Assembly: GCF_000189415.1 (NCBI RefSeq) | Contig: NC_015144.1 | Span: 1,059,501 to 1,123,500 of the forward strand | Origin: Weeksella virosa DSM 16922 | Lineage (GTDB): Bacteria > Bacteroidota > Bacteroidia > Flavobacteriales > Weeksellaceae | Reading direction: 5' to 3' | DNA: 64,000 bases | Shown: piece after piece, positions 1-7,937 of the stretch | Layout of the letters: each line of letters opens with the position of its first letter | How positions within the stretch are numbered: the stretch's first letter is position 1 | Made by a program: the position numbers and the translations under genes | The notes under the pieces: model-generated | Databases searched by the model: none | Seen by the model: only the letters and a program-made list of their open reading frames with translations | What the model was told of the DNA's origin: nothing

Positions 1-102
1 AGGAATTTTTAGAGGAATTCTATCGAATTTGAAAGCAAGAAAAACAAAAAACTATTCATCTCTAATTTATATAATTTCACGAAAAGACAAAAAAAATTAA
101 CT

Positions 103-576
103 ATGAAAAAGGGAATAATATTAACAAGCATTGCTGCTCTAGGTATTTTATCTTCTTGCAGTACTACGAAAGCGATTATAGCTACCGAAACACAAGTGCG
201 TGGTGATTGGACGGTAACAGATGTACAATTACAAGGAGCAACCGGTACGGTTGCCGCTACCGTATTTGATGAAGCCCCTTATCAATGTTATCGTGGTAGT
301 CAATGGCATTTAATCCAAAATAATAATTCTGGAACCTATACATTGACAGGCGGTGCCAATTGCCCATCGGGAACCAACGCTATAAAATGGACGATTACTG
401 ACGACGGAGCAAATAAATACTTCAATTTTAAGCGTGTAAATAACGAAAAAGCTAAAAATGTTGTATCTGGATATCGAATGAGAATCCAAAATGTTTCTGA
501 TACCCAAATGACATTAGTACAAGATGTATCTTTCGAAGGAAAGCTAATTAATATCGTTTATTACCTAAGCAAATAA
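103..576 (+). CDS. Lipocalin-like lipoprotein
   Basis: A 157-residue protein with a short N-terminal hydrophobic stretch and a lipobox ending in LSSC at Cys19, so it is probably lipid-anchored in the cell envelope. After the anchor it reads GDWTV near residue 40 and then alternates short beta-type segments, which resembles the small lipocalin-like domain proteins frequent in Bacteroidota. The family name is an inference from this pattern; no ligand can be assigned. It lies 13 bp upstream of an OmpA-like lipoprotein on the same strand, so the two are probably co-transcribed. Confidence 0.7.
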   Translation: MKKGIILTSIAALGILSSCSTTKAIIATETQVRGDWTVTDVQLQGATGTVAATVFDEAPYQCYRGSQWHLIQNNNSGTYTLTGGANCPSGTNAIKWTITDDGANKYFNFKRVNNEKAKNVVSGYRMRIQNVSDTQMTLVQDVSFEGKLINIVYYLSK

Positions 577-589
577 GAAAATAAAAACA

Positions 590-1294
590 ATGAAAAACAT
601 ACAATTAAAAACAACAGGATTGGCCATTTTACTAGGAGGATCATTTATATTCTCTTCGTGTGAAGCGGTTCAAAATACAAATAATACACAACGAGGTGCT
701 GCAATTGGTACAGTAGCTGGTGGTGTTATTGGTGGAATTTTAGGAAACAATGTCGGAAAAGGAGGTAATACTGCTCTTGGATCAGTAATTGGTGCTGCCG
801 TAGGTGGCGGAGCCGGTATACTGATTGGGCAGCATATGGATAAACAAGCAGAGAAAATAGAACAAGTATTACCAGGTGCAGAAGTAGTTCGTACAGATGA
901 AGGTATTAATCTTATTTTGAATGAAAATTCTTCGGTCACTTTCGATTATAATTCAGAGAATCTTACGTCAAAAGCAAAAAACAGTTTGGATAAATTGATA
1001 CAAGTTTTCAAAGAATATCCAGACACCAACCTATTAATCGTTGGACATACAGACAACGTAGGCTCACAAAATTTCAATTTACCATTATCAGAAAAAAGAG
1101 CAAAATCAGTGGTTAATTATTTAGTTTCTAAAGGTATCAGTTCTTCTCGTTTAACGTCTAAAGGTGTTGGGCTCTCTGAGCCGATTGCAGACAACTCTAC
1201 AGCAGCCGGTAGAGCACAAAATAGACGAGTAGAAATTGCGATTACTGCTAATGAAAAAATGAAAGCTGAAGCTAAAAAACAAGCAGGAGAATAA
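590..1294 (+). CDS. OmpA-family lipoprotein with glycine-zipper
   Basis: A 234-residue lipoprotein (lipobox SSC, Cys24). Residues about 35-85 form a glycine-zipper segment (repeated GxxxG-type spacing such as GGVIGGILG) that may insert in or pack against the membrane. Residues about 115-220 form an OmpA C-terminal domain with the peptidoglycan-binding signature: GHTDNVGS, LSEKRA, a Gly-rich KGVGLSEP and GRAQNRRVEI. It should tether the outer membrane to peptidoglycan. It follows the lipocalin-like gene by 13 bp and is closed by a strong terminator, so the pair is a two-gene unit. Confidence 0.9.
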   Translation: MKNIQLKTTGLAILLGGSFIFSSCEAVQNTNNTQRGAAIGTVAGGVIGGILGNNVGKGGNTALGSVIGAAVGGGAGILIGQHMDKQAEKIEQVLPGAEVVRTDEGINLILNENSSVTFDYNSENLTSKAKNSLDKLIQVFKEYPDTNLLIVGHTDNVGSQNFNLPLSEKRAKSVVNYLVSKGISSSRLTSKGVGLSEPIADNSTAAGRAQNRRVEIAITANEKMKAEAKKQAGE

Positions 1295-1318
1295 TAGTAA
1301 ACTATTTATAAAAACTAA

Positions 1319-1347
1319 AAGGAGCCCATTACGAGCTCCTTTTTTTT
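1319..1347 (+). terminator. Rho-independent terminator after the OmpA-like gene
   Basis: Stem AAGGAGC (1319-1325) pairs with GCTCCTT (1335-1341), followed by a run of eight Ts. It ends the 103-1294 unit. Confidence 0.85.
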
Positions 1348-1393
1348 ATCACCAAGTACTTCTCTCTAACAAAAACATCTAATACATTTATTA

Positions 1394-2461
1394 CTATTGA
1401 AATGAAGTAACAAACCAACGGTTATCGATCTTTTCTACAATCACAGAATAATCTTTGCTCGTGCCTTTCTCATCAACCAAAGTTGCCCTCACCTCTACCC
1501 TTTTTTCATTGGCATTGATAATTTCATTTGATGTTATTTTAGCATTCTCTAACTTACCCAAAGTAACATCATTGGCAAAATCATTAAACGATGAATAATC
1601 CGATATCTTAGAAATTGCATACGCTCCCGAACGATTACCTTTTACTATATTTTGCAGAAAACGTGTAGCCAAAGGATTGGTTTTTCCGATTTCTGCTGGT
1701 GCTTCTGCCATAATACTATCCGACACTATTTTTACACCCTTTACATATTGATCAGGAATTCGTACTTGTTTCTTCAGACTTAAATACCTGGATGGATGCG
1801 GAACTCGAATTACCAAATCCAACGTATTAGTATATATCTTGGTAGGATCTAAATGTGCATAATGAATCGTAAAACCATCAAAAGAACTCATCAAATCATA
1901 TGCTTGTGACGGAATAGTATTTTTCTGGGTATAAATAATTTGATGATTACTCAAAACATCGGTAGTAACGGATAAAGCTTGGTCATTGTTTAGTTTCGAA
2001 CCATTTTTTTCACTGATTGATGGATAAATATGGATTCCGTTGCCTGCATTACTCACCTCGGCATGCATTTGTAAATCCATATCAGGAGCATTTTCTGTAA
2101 TAGTTTCTTGTTCCATAACCGGAATACCTCCAGGATAAGGAGCTTGATTTCGATTCCAAGAAAAACCATTTTCTTTGGCTAATGTTTCGGCTAATGTAAA
2201 GATTTCATCAGAGTTTTTGCCATCTAATAACTGACGAACAATTGCCCAACGTGCCTCTGTTGTTTTCGCTTTTGTATTGTACTCGTAAATAATGTACAAA
2301 GCTTCTTTTAGTTTTTCTTGTTGTAAAGAAGGTAGCTTTTTTGCGATTTCATCAAAGGAAGAATTAAAAGTTATTTCGGTTTTGCTATCAATAATAGGTA
2401 AGTCTTTTTTACATTGTTGTAAACTTAATCCTATCGATAAAAGTAGAATAATTTTTTTCAT
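1394..2461 (-). CDS. Unrecognised lipoprotein, ClC-linked
   Basis: A 355-residue protein that I do not recognise. The N-terminus is a short signal with a Cys at position 17 in the context LSLQQC, which departs from the usual Ser/Gly-Cys lipobox, so lipidation is likely but not certain. The remaining sequence is soluble, with a charged helical first half (residues 30-110) and a beta-rich second half; the last 60 residues (RVEVRATLVDEKG, RWFVTSFQ) look like a cystatin/NTF2-type sheet. It starts 4 bp after the ClC gene stops, so the two are an operon and the protein may act with the transporter; that role is inferred only from position. Confidence 0.65.
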   Translation of the reverse strand: MKKIILLLSIGLSLQQCKKDLPIIDSKTEITFNSSFDEIAKKLPSLQQEKLKEALYIIYEYNTKAKTTEARWAIVRQLLDGKNSDEIFTLAETLAKENGFSWNRNQAPYPGGIPVMEQETITENAPDMDLQMHAEVSNAGNGIHIYPSISEKNGSKLNNDQALSVTTDVLSNHQIIYTQKNTIPSQAYDLMSSFDGFTIHYAHLDPTKIYTNTLDLVIRVPHPSRYLSLKKQVRIPDQYVKGVKIVSDSIMAEAPAEIGKTNPLATRFLQNIVKGNRSGAYAISKISDYSSFNDFANDVTLGKLENAKITSNEIINANEKRVEVRATLVDEKGTSKDYSVIVEKIDNRWFVTSFQ

Positions 2462-2465
2462 AGCA

Positions 2466-3848
2466 TTATGATTCTTGATTGATACTAATATCCGAAGATT
2501 TTTTGTTTTTTATGGGTTTTATATCCGGTAAACTATCCCCAATCGATTTAGCAGTACGCTCGTAGAAAGATTGTTTATCAATTGTATTGGCAATGAGAGA
2601 AGCGATTAATGCAGCAATCATAAAATAAAAAATCACAGAATGTCTATCGGTCATTTCGAGTACCAAAACGGCCGAAGTAAAAGGAGAACGAGTAAAAGCC
2701 GTTAAAAAACCTACCATCCCAATTAAGACCAACATATTTACTTGTCGTGGTTTTAATTGGAAAAGTTCGCCAATAACCGATCCAATCGTCCCCCCAAAAC
2801 TCAACGCAGGGGCAAAAATTCCTCCTGCACCTCCGTTGGTAAACGATATCAATCCGTTGATTAATCTTGTAGGTAAAGTATACCATTCGACGGTTTTATC
2901 AGAATCGAAAAGCAAGCGGTCCAATAATAAATTTCCTGCTCCAACGCTATCTTCATTGGTAAAAAAAACCAATAAGCAAGCGATAATAACCATGATAAAA
3001 CCAAAGATAAATTGAGGAATTTTTTTTAATTTTTTTCGAAAACGATTGAGGTTAAAAGCGATGACACCAAAATATGCTCCTACTATACCGCAAATAATAG
3101 AAGTAAGAATAATCAAGAAAAAGAACGAAATGCCATCAGGATTTACTTTCGGATAACCAAAAACTAAGTAGGGGCCTAAAATAGTTTGTGCAGTGAAACC
3201 TGCAATAATTACTGCAGAAAAAACCGTTGTTCGCAGATATTTCAGATGATTTTTGGTCAATTCTTCAATCGCAAAAACAATACCGCCCAATGGTGTATTA
3301 AACGCAGCTGCTAAACCAGCAGCAGCTCCAGTAATAATCATTAGTTTCTGACTTATTTTGGGCCACGAAGAAGGCAATATTTTATTGGTCACATGCAAAA
3401 CAGATGCAGCAATCTGTATTGTCGGACCTTCCCTCCCCACTACTCCACCGCCGAGAGACATAAAAAAACTCGAAATTATTTTTACGATAATAATCCGAAT
3501 GCTCAATAATTGTTCGTTGTATTTCTTGAACTGCTTGCTATTCATATTCAGAACCGCCATTACTTGCGGAATTCCACTTGCATTGGCAAATTTACCGAAT
3601 CGGAAAACCGTAAGATACGAAAGCAAAAAAAAGAACGGAACCAAAACAAAAGTCCAACGACGGTCTTGATGATAAAAATATAAAAATGTCGCTTCACCAA
3701 AATGCAACAATTCGGCATATCCTACCGAAATAAGACCAATCAAGATAGAAGAAATCCACAAAGGAATAGATTGTAAAAGAAAATCTTTTGCTTTTGGATT
3801 ATTATCTTTTGATTTTTCTACAAAATATTGAATAAGTTTTTTTAGCAT
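2466..3848 (-). CDS. ClC-family chloride channel/transporter
   Basis: A 460-residue integral membrane protein with the ClC signatures in order: ASGIP at about 90-94, GREGP at 138-142 (E140 is the gating glutamate), FAIEE at 192-196 and GGIFAPA at 342-348. A glutamate is retained at the position of the proton-path residue (E195/E196), which by family knowledge favours Cl-/H+ exchange over a passive channel. The first signature has Ala instead of the usual Gly before SGIP. There is no C-terminal CBS pair. It is followed at 4 bp by an unrecognised lipoprotein gene. Confidence 0.93.
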   Translation of the reverse strand: MLKKLIQYFVEKSKDNNPKAKDFLLQSIPLWISSILIGLISVGYAELLHFGEATFLYFYHQDRRWTFVLVPFFFLLSYLTVFRFGKFANASGIPQVMAVLNMNSKQFKKYNEQLLSIRIIIVKIISSFFMSLGGGVVGREGPTIQIAASVLHVTNKILPSSWPKISQKLMIITGAAAGLAAAFNTPLGGIVFAIEELTKNHLKYLRTTVFSAVIIAGFTAQTILGPYLVFGYPKVNPDGISFFFLIILTSIICGIVGAYFGVIAFNLNRFRKKLKKIPQFIFGFIMVIIACLLVFFTNEDSVGAGNLLLDRLLFDSDKTVEWYTLPTRLINGLISFTNGGAGGIFAPALSFGGTIGSVIGELFQLKPRQVNMLVLIGMVGFLTAFTRSPFTSAVLVLEMTDRHSVIFYFMIAALIASLIANTIDKQSFYERTAKSIGDSLPDIKPIKNKKSSDISINQES

Positions 3849-3876
3849 TTTGATTGGTTTCGAGTGTGTTCGCGCT

Positions 3877-4590
3877 CTAAAAAATCAAAGGTACTTCAAT
3901 CAAAAGAATTTTCGAATCTTTTTCTACATCAAATACAATCTGTTCTGCATCGGTAATTTCTATAGCATCTCTTCTATTTAACATAATTCCGTCAAACTCT
4001 ACTTTTCCTTCAATCACAAAAAGCATAACTCCTTGATTTTCTTTATGAACAGAATATGTTTCGTGTGTTTTTTGCGAATATTCACCTTGATACATCCAAG
4101 CGTCTTGATGAATCCAAACACCAATTTCGTTTTGATTAGGTGAAAGAATTTGATAAAGCTGATTATCTTTTCGCCAGTCATTGATAGATTTTTGTTCGTA
4201 CCGAGGAGCAACATTTTGTTTATTCGGGAAAATCCAAATCTGAAAAATTTCACACGCTTCGGTTTCGCTTGCATTCATCTCGGCATGAAAAATACCAGTC
4301 CCAGCAGACATCACCTGAATATCGTTCGGATAAATCACCGAACCATTTCCCATACTATCTTCATGGCGCAAAGCCCCTTTTTGGGGTAAAGTGATAATTT
4401 CCATATTCTCGTGCGGATGACGACCAAATCCCGTGCCTGCCGCAATAACATCGTCATTTAAAACTCGAAGCGCACCAAAATGTATTCGATCCTCTTGGTA
4501 ATAATTTGCAAAACTGTAAGAATGATGCGTAATAAGCCAGCCATGATTTGCCCTACCACGAGTTTCTGCTTTATAAATTTGATATTTCAT
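3877..4590 (-). CDS. Pirin-family cupin protein
   Basis: A bicupin of about 237 residues. It shows the pirin hallmarks NHGWL, SFANYY, FGALRVLNDD, then the metal-binding cupin stretch HPHENMEIITL and the paired GTGIFHAEMN, i.e. the His/Glu ligands of an iron site. Some family members act as quercetin dioxygenases; others have unknown substrates, so the activity is open. I chose the ATG at 4590 because pirins normally begin directly with the segment MKYQIYKAETRG; an in-frame ATG seven codons upstream (4611) is the alternative. Confidence 0.9.
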   Translation of the reverse strand: MKYQIYKAETRGRANHGWLITHHSYSFANYYQEDRIHFGALRVLNDDVIAAGTGFGRHPHENMEIITLPQKGALRHEDSMGNGSVIYPNDIQVMSAGTGIFHAEMNASETEACEIFQIWIFPNKQNVAPRYEQKSINDWRKDNQLYQILSPNQNEIGVWIHQDAWMYQGEYSQKTHETYSVHKENQGVMLFVIEGKVEFDGIMLNRRDAIEITDAEQIVFDVEKDSKILLIEVPLIF

Positions 4591-4652
4591 ACGATTAAAT
4601 GTTTCTTTCAAATTTCGATATTATAAGCCTTATTTTCCTTGATATAAGATAA

Positions 4653-5603
4653 TTAGTCTTTCGAGTGTTCTACATTCCATTGTAGAATCTTATCGACAAT
4701 TTTCGCCGCTAATTTATATTTTGATTGATGGGTCCAGCCAGCAATATGAGGTGCCAAAACTACTTTATCCGATTTGATGAAGTATTGATAATCTTCATTA
4801 AAATCATTTTTTTGGATACCTTCGAAAGAAGACTTTTCAAAATCAAAAACATCCAAAGCTGCACCCAAAACTTTTCCATTTTCCAATGCTTCGATCAAAT
4901 CTTTGCTGACTACTGATTTTCCTCTTGCGGTATTGATAAAGTAAAAAGGGCGTCGGAATTGATTGATAAAATTTGTATTGATCATACCCAATGTCAGAGG
5001 AGTTTGTGGTGTGTGTAAACTCAAAATATCTGTCCGAAGAAATAGTTCTTCTAGCGAGACTTGTTGAGCAAATTCGTTGCCTTTATTGCGTAGAATATCA
5101 TAACAAATAACCTCAACATCAAACCCTTGTAAACGTTTCGCGAAAGCATTTCCCATGTTTCCATAACCGATAATTCCGACTGTTTTTCCGGCCAGTTCAT
5201 CGCCACGGTTTTGTTCTCGTCGCCAAATTCCGTTACGGACTTCAAGATCTGCACGGCGCAAATGATGCATCAACATCAATAACATTCCTATTGCATGTTC
5301 GCCAACAGAAGTACGATTGCCTTCGGGTGAATTGAACAAAACGATTCCTTTTTCCGCTGCAAAAGATTCATCGATATTTTCTAATCCTGCTCCTACTCGA
5401 CCGATCCATTTGAGCTTGGTTGCTTTTTCTATGAAAGAACGATCAATCGGAAAACGAGAACGCAAAATCAAACCACCGTACTGATCAATTTTTTCTTCTA
5501 TTTTTTCTTTAGATGAATGATAATCTTCATCAACTATAAAGCCAGCCTCACGTAAACTATCTACTAAGACAGTGTGATTGGTATCAATAACCAGAATTTT
5601 CAT
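4653..5603 (-). CDS. D-isomer-specific 2-hydroxyacid dehydrogenase
   Basis: A 316-residue NAD-dependent oxidoreductase. The Rossmann dinucleotide motif is GYGNMG at 146-151, and the catalytic triad of the family is visible as R227 (in NTARG), E256 (after DVF) and H286 (in APHIAGW). It resembles the phosphoglycerate dehydrogenase-like branch but lacks a C-terminal ACT domain, so it could serve serine synthesis or reduce another 2-oxoacid. It is a single gene, divergent from sufE. Confidence 0.88.
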   Translation of the reverse strand: MKILVIDTNHTVLVDSLREAGFIVDEDYHSSKEKIEEKIDQYGGLILRSRFPIDRSFIEKATKLKWIGRVGAGLENIDESFAAEKGIVLFNSPEGNRTSVGEHAIGMLLMLMHHLRRADLEVRNGIWRREQNRGDELAGKTVGIIGYGNMGNAFAKRLQGFDVEVICYDILRNKGNEFAQQVSLEELFLRTDILSLHTPQTPLTLGMINTNFINQFRRPFYFINTARGKSVVSKDLIEALENGKVLGAALDVFDFEKSSFEGIQKNDFNEDYQYFIKSDKVVLAPHIAGWTHQSKYKLAAKIVDKILQWNVEHSKD

Positions 5604-5686
5604 GCTACTTTTTTATCAAAGTTACGGGTTTAGAATATCTTTAAGAAAGCTTTTCTACAGAAGAAAATAATCTCCTAAAAAACTCA

Positions 5687-5694
5687 TAAATTTG
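5687..5694 (+). promoter_or_regulatory. -7 element of sufE, leaderless spacing
   Basis: TAAATTTG matches the Bacteroidetes -7 consensus TAnnTTTG. It ends only four bases before the ATG at 5699, which would place the transcription start at or next to the start codon. No clear TTG -33 element is present. Confidence 0.5.
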
Positions 5695-5698
5695 TAGC

Positions 5699-6118
5699 AT
5701 GACAATAGCAGAAATACAAAATGAAATTGTTGATGAATTTTCTTTTTTCGACAATTGGGAACAACGATATGAGTATCTGATCGAGCTCGGGAAAGACTTG
5801 GTTGAGATGCCCGAAGAACAAAAAACAGAAGACAAAGTAATAAAAGGTTGCCAATCGACTGTTTGGTTAGATGCCAAAATGGAAGGTGATACCATACATT
5901 TTACGGCCGATAGTAATGCCATTTTACCGAAAGGAATTATAGCATTATTATTAAGAATGTATAACAATCAAAGTCCGAGAGCCATACTGGAGTCTGACAC
6001 AGATTTTATACAAAATATTGGTTTACAAGAGTTTCTATCTCCAACGCGGGCAAATGGCTTATTGGCAATGGTAAAACAATTTAAATTTTATGCCCTTGCC
6101 TTTCAAGCGAAAAGCTAA
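5699..6118 (+). CDS. sufE: SufE cysteine-desulfurase sulfur acceptor
   Basis: A 139-residue SufE-family protein. The sulfur-accepting cysteine is Cys51 in the conserved context VIKGCQSTVW, and the C-terminal part has the expected LSPTRANGL segment. It accepts persulfide from SufS and passes it to the SufBCD scaffold for Fe-S cluster assembly; the suf genes themselves are not in this window. The 3' end abuts or overlaps the downstream glycosyltransferase gene, suggesting co-transcription. Confidence 0.93.
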   Translation: MTIAEIQNEIVDEFSFFDNWEQRYEYLIELGKDLVEMPEEQKTEDKVIKGCQSTVWLDAKMEGDTIHFTADSNAILPKGIIALLLRMYNNQSPRAILESDTDFIQNIGLQEFLSPTRANGLLAMVKQFKFYALAFQAKS

Positions 6119-6125
6119 AAAATCT

Positions 6126-7121
6126 ATGTCGAAAAAGAAAAAACGCTTATTGGTCACGCGTTTTTCTGCTTTGGGCGATGTAGCGATGTTAGCACCTGTT
6201 TTGCAAGAATTCATCGAACAGAATCCAAATGTAGAAGTTTATGTTGCATCGCGTCCCAAGATGAAAGCAATTTTTGATCAAGTTGAAGGCACTCATTTTC
6301 TTTCGATTGATTTGGATCATCAATATAAAGGTTTATGGGGTATACTTCGGTTATATCGTTATTTAAAAACCTTTCATTTTACCGAATACGCTGACTGCCA
6401 TCAGGTGCTTCGTACCCAAGTTTTAGGGATGTTATTCCGTATTTCGGGAGTTGAAGTTTCTGCATTAAATAAAGGTAGAAAAGAGAAAAAAGCGTTGATT
6501 TCACAAAAAAATAAAATCTTACAACCCTTGCGACCAATGACCGAACGCTACGCCGATGTGTTTAGACAATTGGGTTATCCTTTGGTTTTATCGAATACTT
6601 TAACAGAACGATTACCCAAATTATCGAATACAATTGGGATTGCCCCTTTTGCAAAATACGAAAGCAAAACTTTTCCGCTCAAAGAAATGAAAAAAATTGT
6701 AGTTGCTTTAGCAGCAAAAGGTTATAAAGTTTATTTATTTGGTGGAGGAAAAAAAGAAACTCAATTATTGCATCAGTGGGAAAAGTTGCATGATAATATC
6801 GAATCTAAAGCGTCTAAAATGTCTTTTTATGAAGAATTATCGCTCATTGCGCAATTACCTTTGATGTTGTCTATGGATAGTGCAAATATGCATTTGGCCT
6901 CACTAATGGGCACTCGTGTGATTTCTTTTTGGGGTGGAACTCATCCTTTTGCAGGTTTCTTAGGTTACGGACAATCGATGGACGATGTTGTTCAAGATGA
7001 GAGTTTAGCCATCCGCCCTACGAGCATTTTTGGGAAAGATCCGAGAAAATACAAAGGATATAACTATTTCGTTAATCTTTCGACTGATGATGTGATAAAA
7101 AAAATTCTTACTCGAATTTGA
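6126..7121 (+). CDS. Glycosyltransferase family 9 (heptosyltransferase-like)
   Basis: About 331 residues. The N-terminal Rossmann half begins RLLVTRFSALGDVAML, the typical GT9 opening, and the C-terminal half has the nucleotide-sugar site with YLFGGGKKE and DSANMHLASLMG. It probably transfers a sugar to lipopolysaccharide or lipooligosaccharide core at the inner membrane. I prefer the ATG at 6126 because the upstream in-frame ATG (6090) lies inside sufE and adds only a basic 12-residue extension. Confidence 0.88.
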   Translation: MSKKKKRLLVTRFSALGDVAMLAPVLQEFIEQNPNVEVYVASRPKMKAIFDQVEGTHFLSIDLDHQYKGLWGILRLYRYLKTFHFTEYADCHQVLRTQVLGMLFRISGVEVSALNKGRKEKKALISQKNKILQPLRPMTERYADVFRQLGYPLVLSNTLTERLPKLSNTIGIAPFAKYESKTFPLKEMKKIVVALAAKGYKVYLFGGGKKETQLLHQWEKLHDNIESKASKMSFYEELSLIAQLPLMLSMDSANMHLASLMGTRVISFWGGTHPFAGFLGYGQSMDDVVQDESLAIRPTSIFGKDPRKYKGYNYFVNLSTDDVIKKILTRI

Positions 7122-7222
7122 GCATCTATTTCTTTTTATTGTATTGATTTTTGCTAGATAAGAAAGTCATTGGTAGAAATAGAAATTATCTAGAAATAAA
7201 CATATTTTTTGGGGTTAAAGAT

Positions 7223-7903
7223 CTAAATCCTTTCTTCTAATTTCAACTTATTTTCTATACGTTGATCAATTTCTTGGAAGAAACCAAAACCTTTCAGACC
7301 AATAATAATTCCGAATATTAATAGACAAATTCCTACCACTTTTCTAATCATAAAAACTTTATCATCTGTGATTTTTGATTTTACCTTGTCGGCTAAAAAA
7401 ATTTTGATGACATCTATACTAAAATAAGTACTCAACACCACCGACATATACCATACAAAATGTGTAGGATCTGGATATTTGATAATAATTGAAGAAACAA
7501 TAACAAACCAAAAAACTATAACACCTACATTTAACAAGTTGAGTACAAATCCGTTGAAGAAAGTTTTGAGATAATTTTTGCCTACAATTCCTGTTTCTTC
7601 ACCAAGGTGTAAACTGGGTTTGGAGAAATACATAAAAAAACCATAGACAATGATAAAAAAACCAGCAATTATGTAAATCTGATAATATTTTGGGTGTGTG
7701 TTTACGTAATTTGCAAAATCTTTAGAGCCATAATATGCTGCAGCAATACAAAGAACATCTGCAGCAATTACACCCAAATCGAGAACAATTGCCGACCGCC
7801 AACCTTTGTTCAAACTAGTATCAATAAGCAGAAAAAATACAGGTCCGATGAGAAAAATACTCAAAATACAACCTACTATAAACGCCGATACAATTAATTC
7901 CAT
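7223..7903 (-). CDS. LysE-type amino-acid exporter
   Basis: A 226-residue membrane protein with about six hydrophobic segments. It starts with the LysE/RhtB pattern, in which a first helix ends in GPVFFLLIDTSLNKGWR, followed by a second helix over an LGVIAADVLCI segment. The family exports amino acids or related small metabolites; the substrate cannot be read from sequence. It lies 34 bp downstream of rnr and may share its transcript. Confidence 0.82.
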   Translation of the reverse strand: MELIVSAFIVGCILSIFLIGPVFFLLIDTSLNKGWRSAIVLDLGVIAADVLCIAAAYYGSKDFANYVNTHPKYYQIYIIAGFFIIVYGFFMYFSKPSLHLGEETGIVGKNYLKTFFNGFVLNLLNVGVIVFWFVIVSSIIIKYPDPTHFVWYMSVVLSTYFSIDVIKIFLADKVKSKITDDKVFMIRKVVGICLLIFGIIIGLKGFGFFQEIDQRIENKLKLEERI

Positions 7904-7937
7904 AATTAGAAAAGAGTTGCAAGGTAGTAAAACTATC

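Noticed and set aside
1-32. Frame 3-32 (plus) reads EFLEEFYRI and a stop, possibly the end of a gene that starts before the window
   Set aside because: Only ten codons are visible, too few to support a gene.
7154-7193. 8-bp inverted repeat CTAGATAA/TTATCTAG between the glycosyltransferase and LysE-type genes
   Set aside because: Long 24-base loop and no T-run; too weak to call a terminator.
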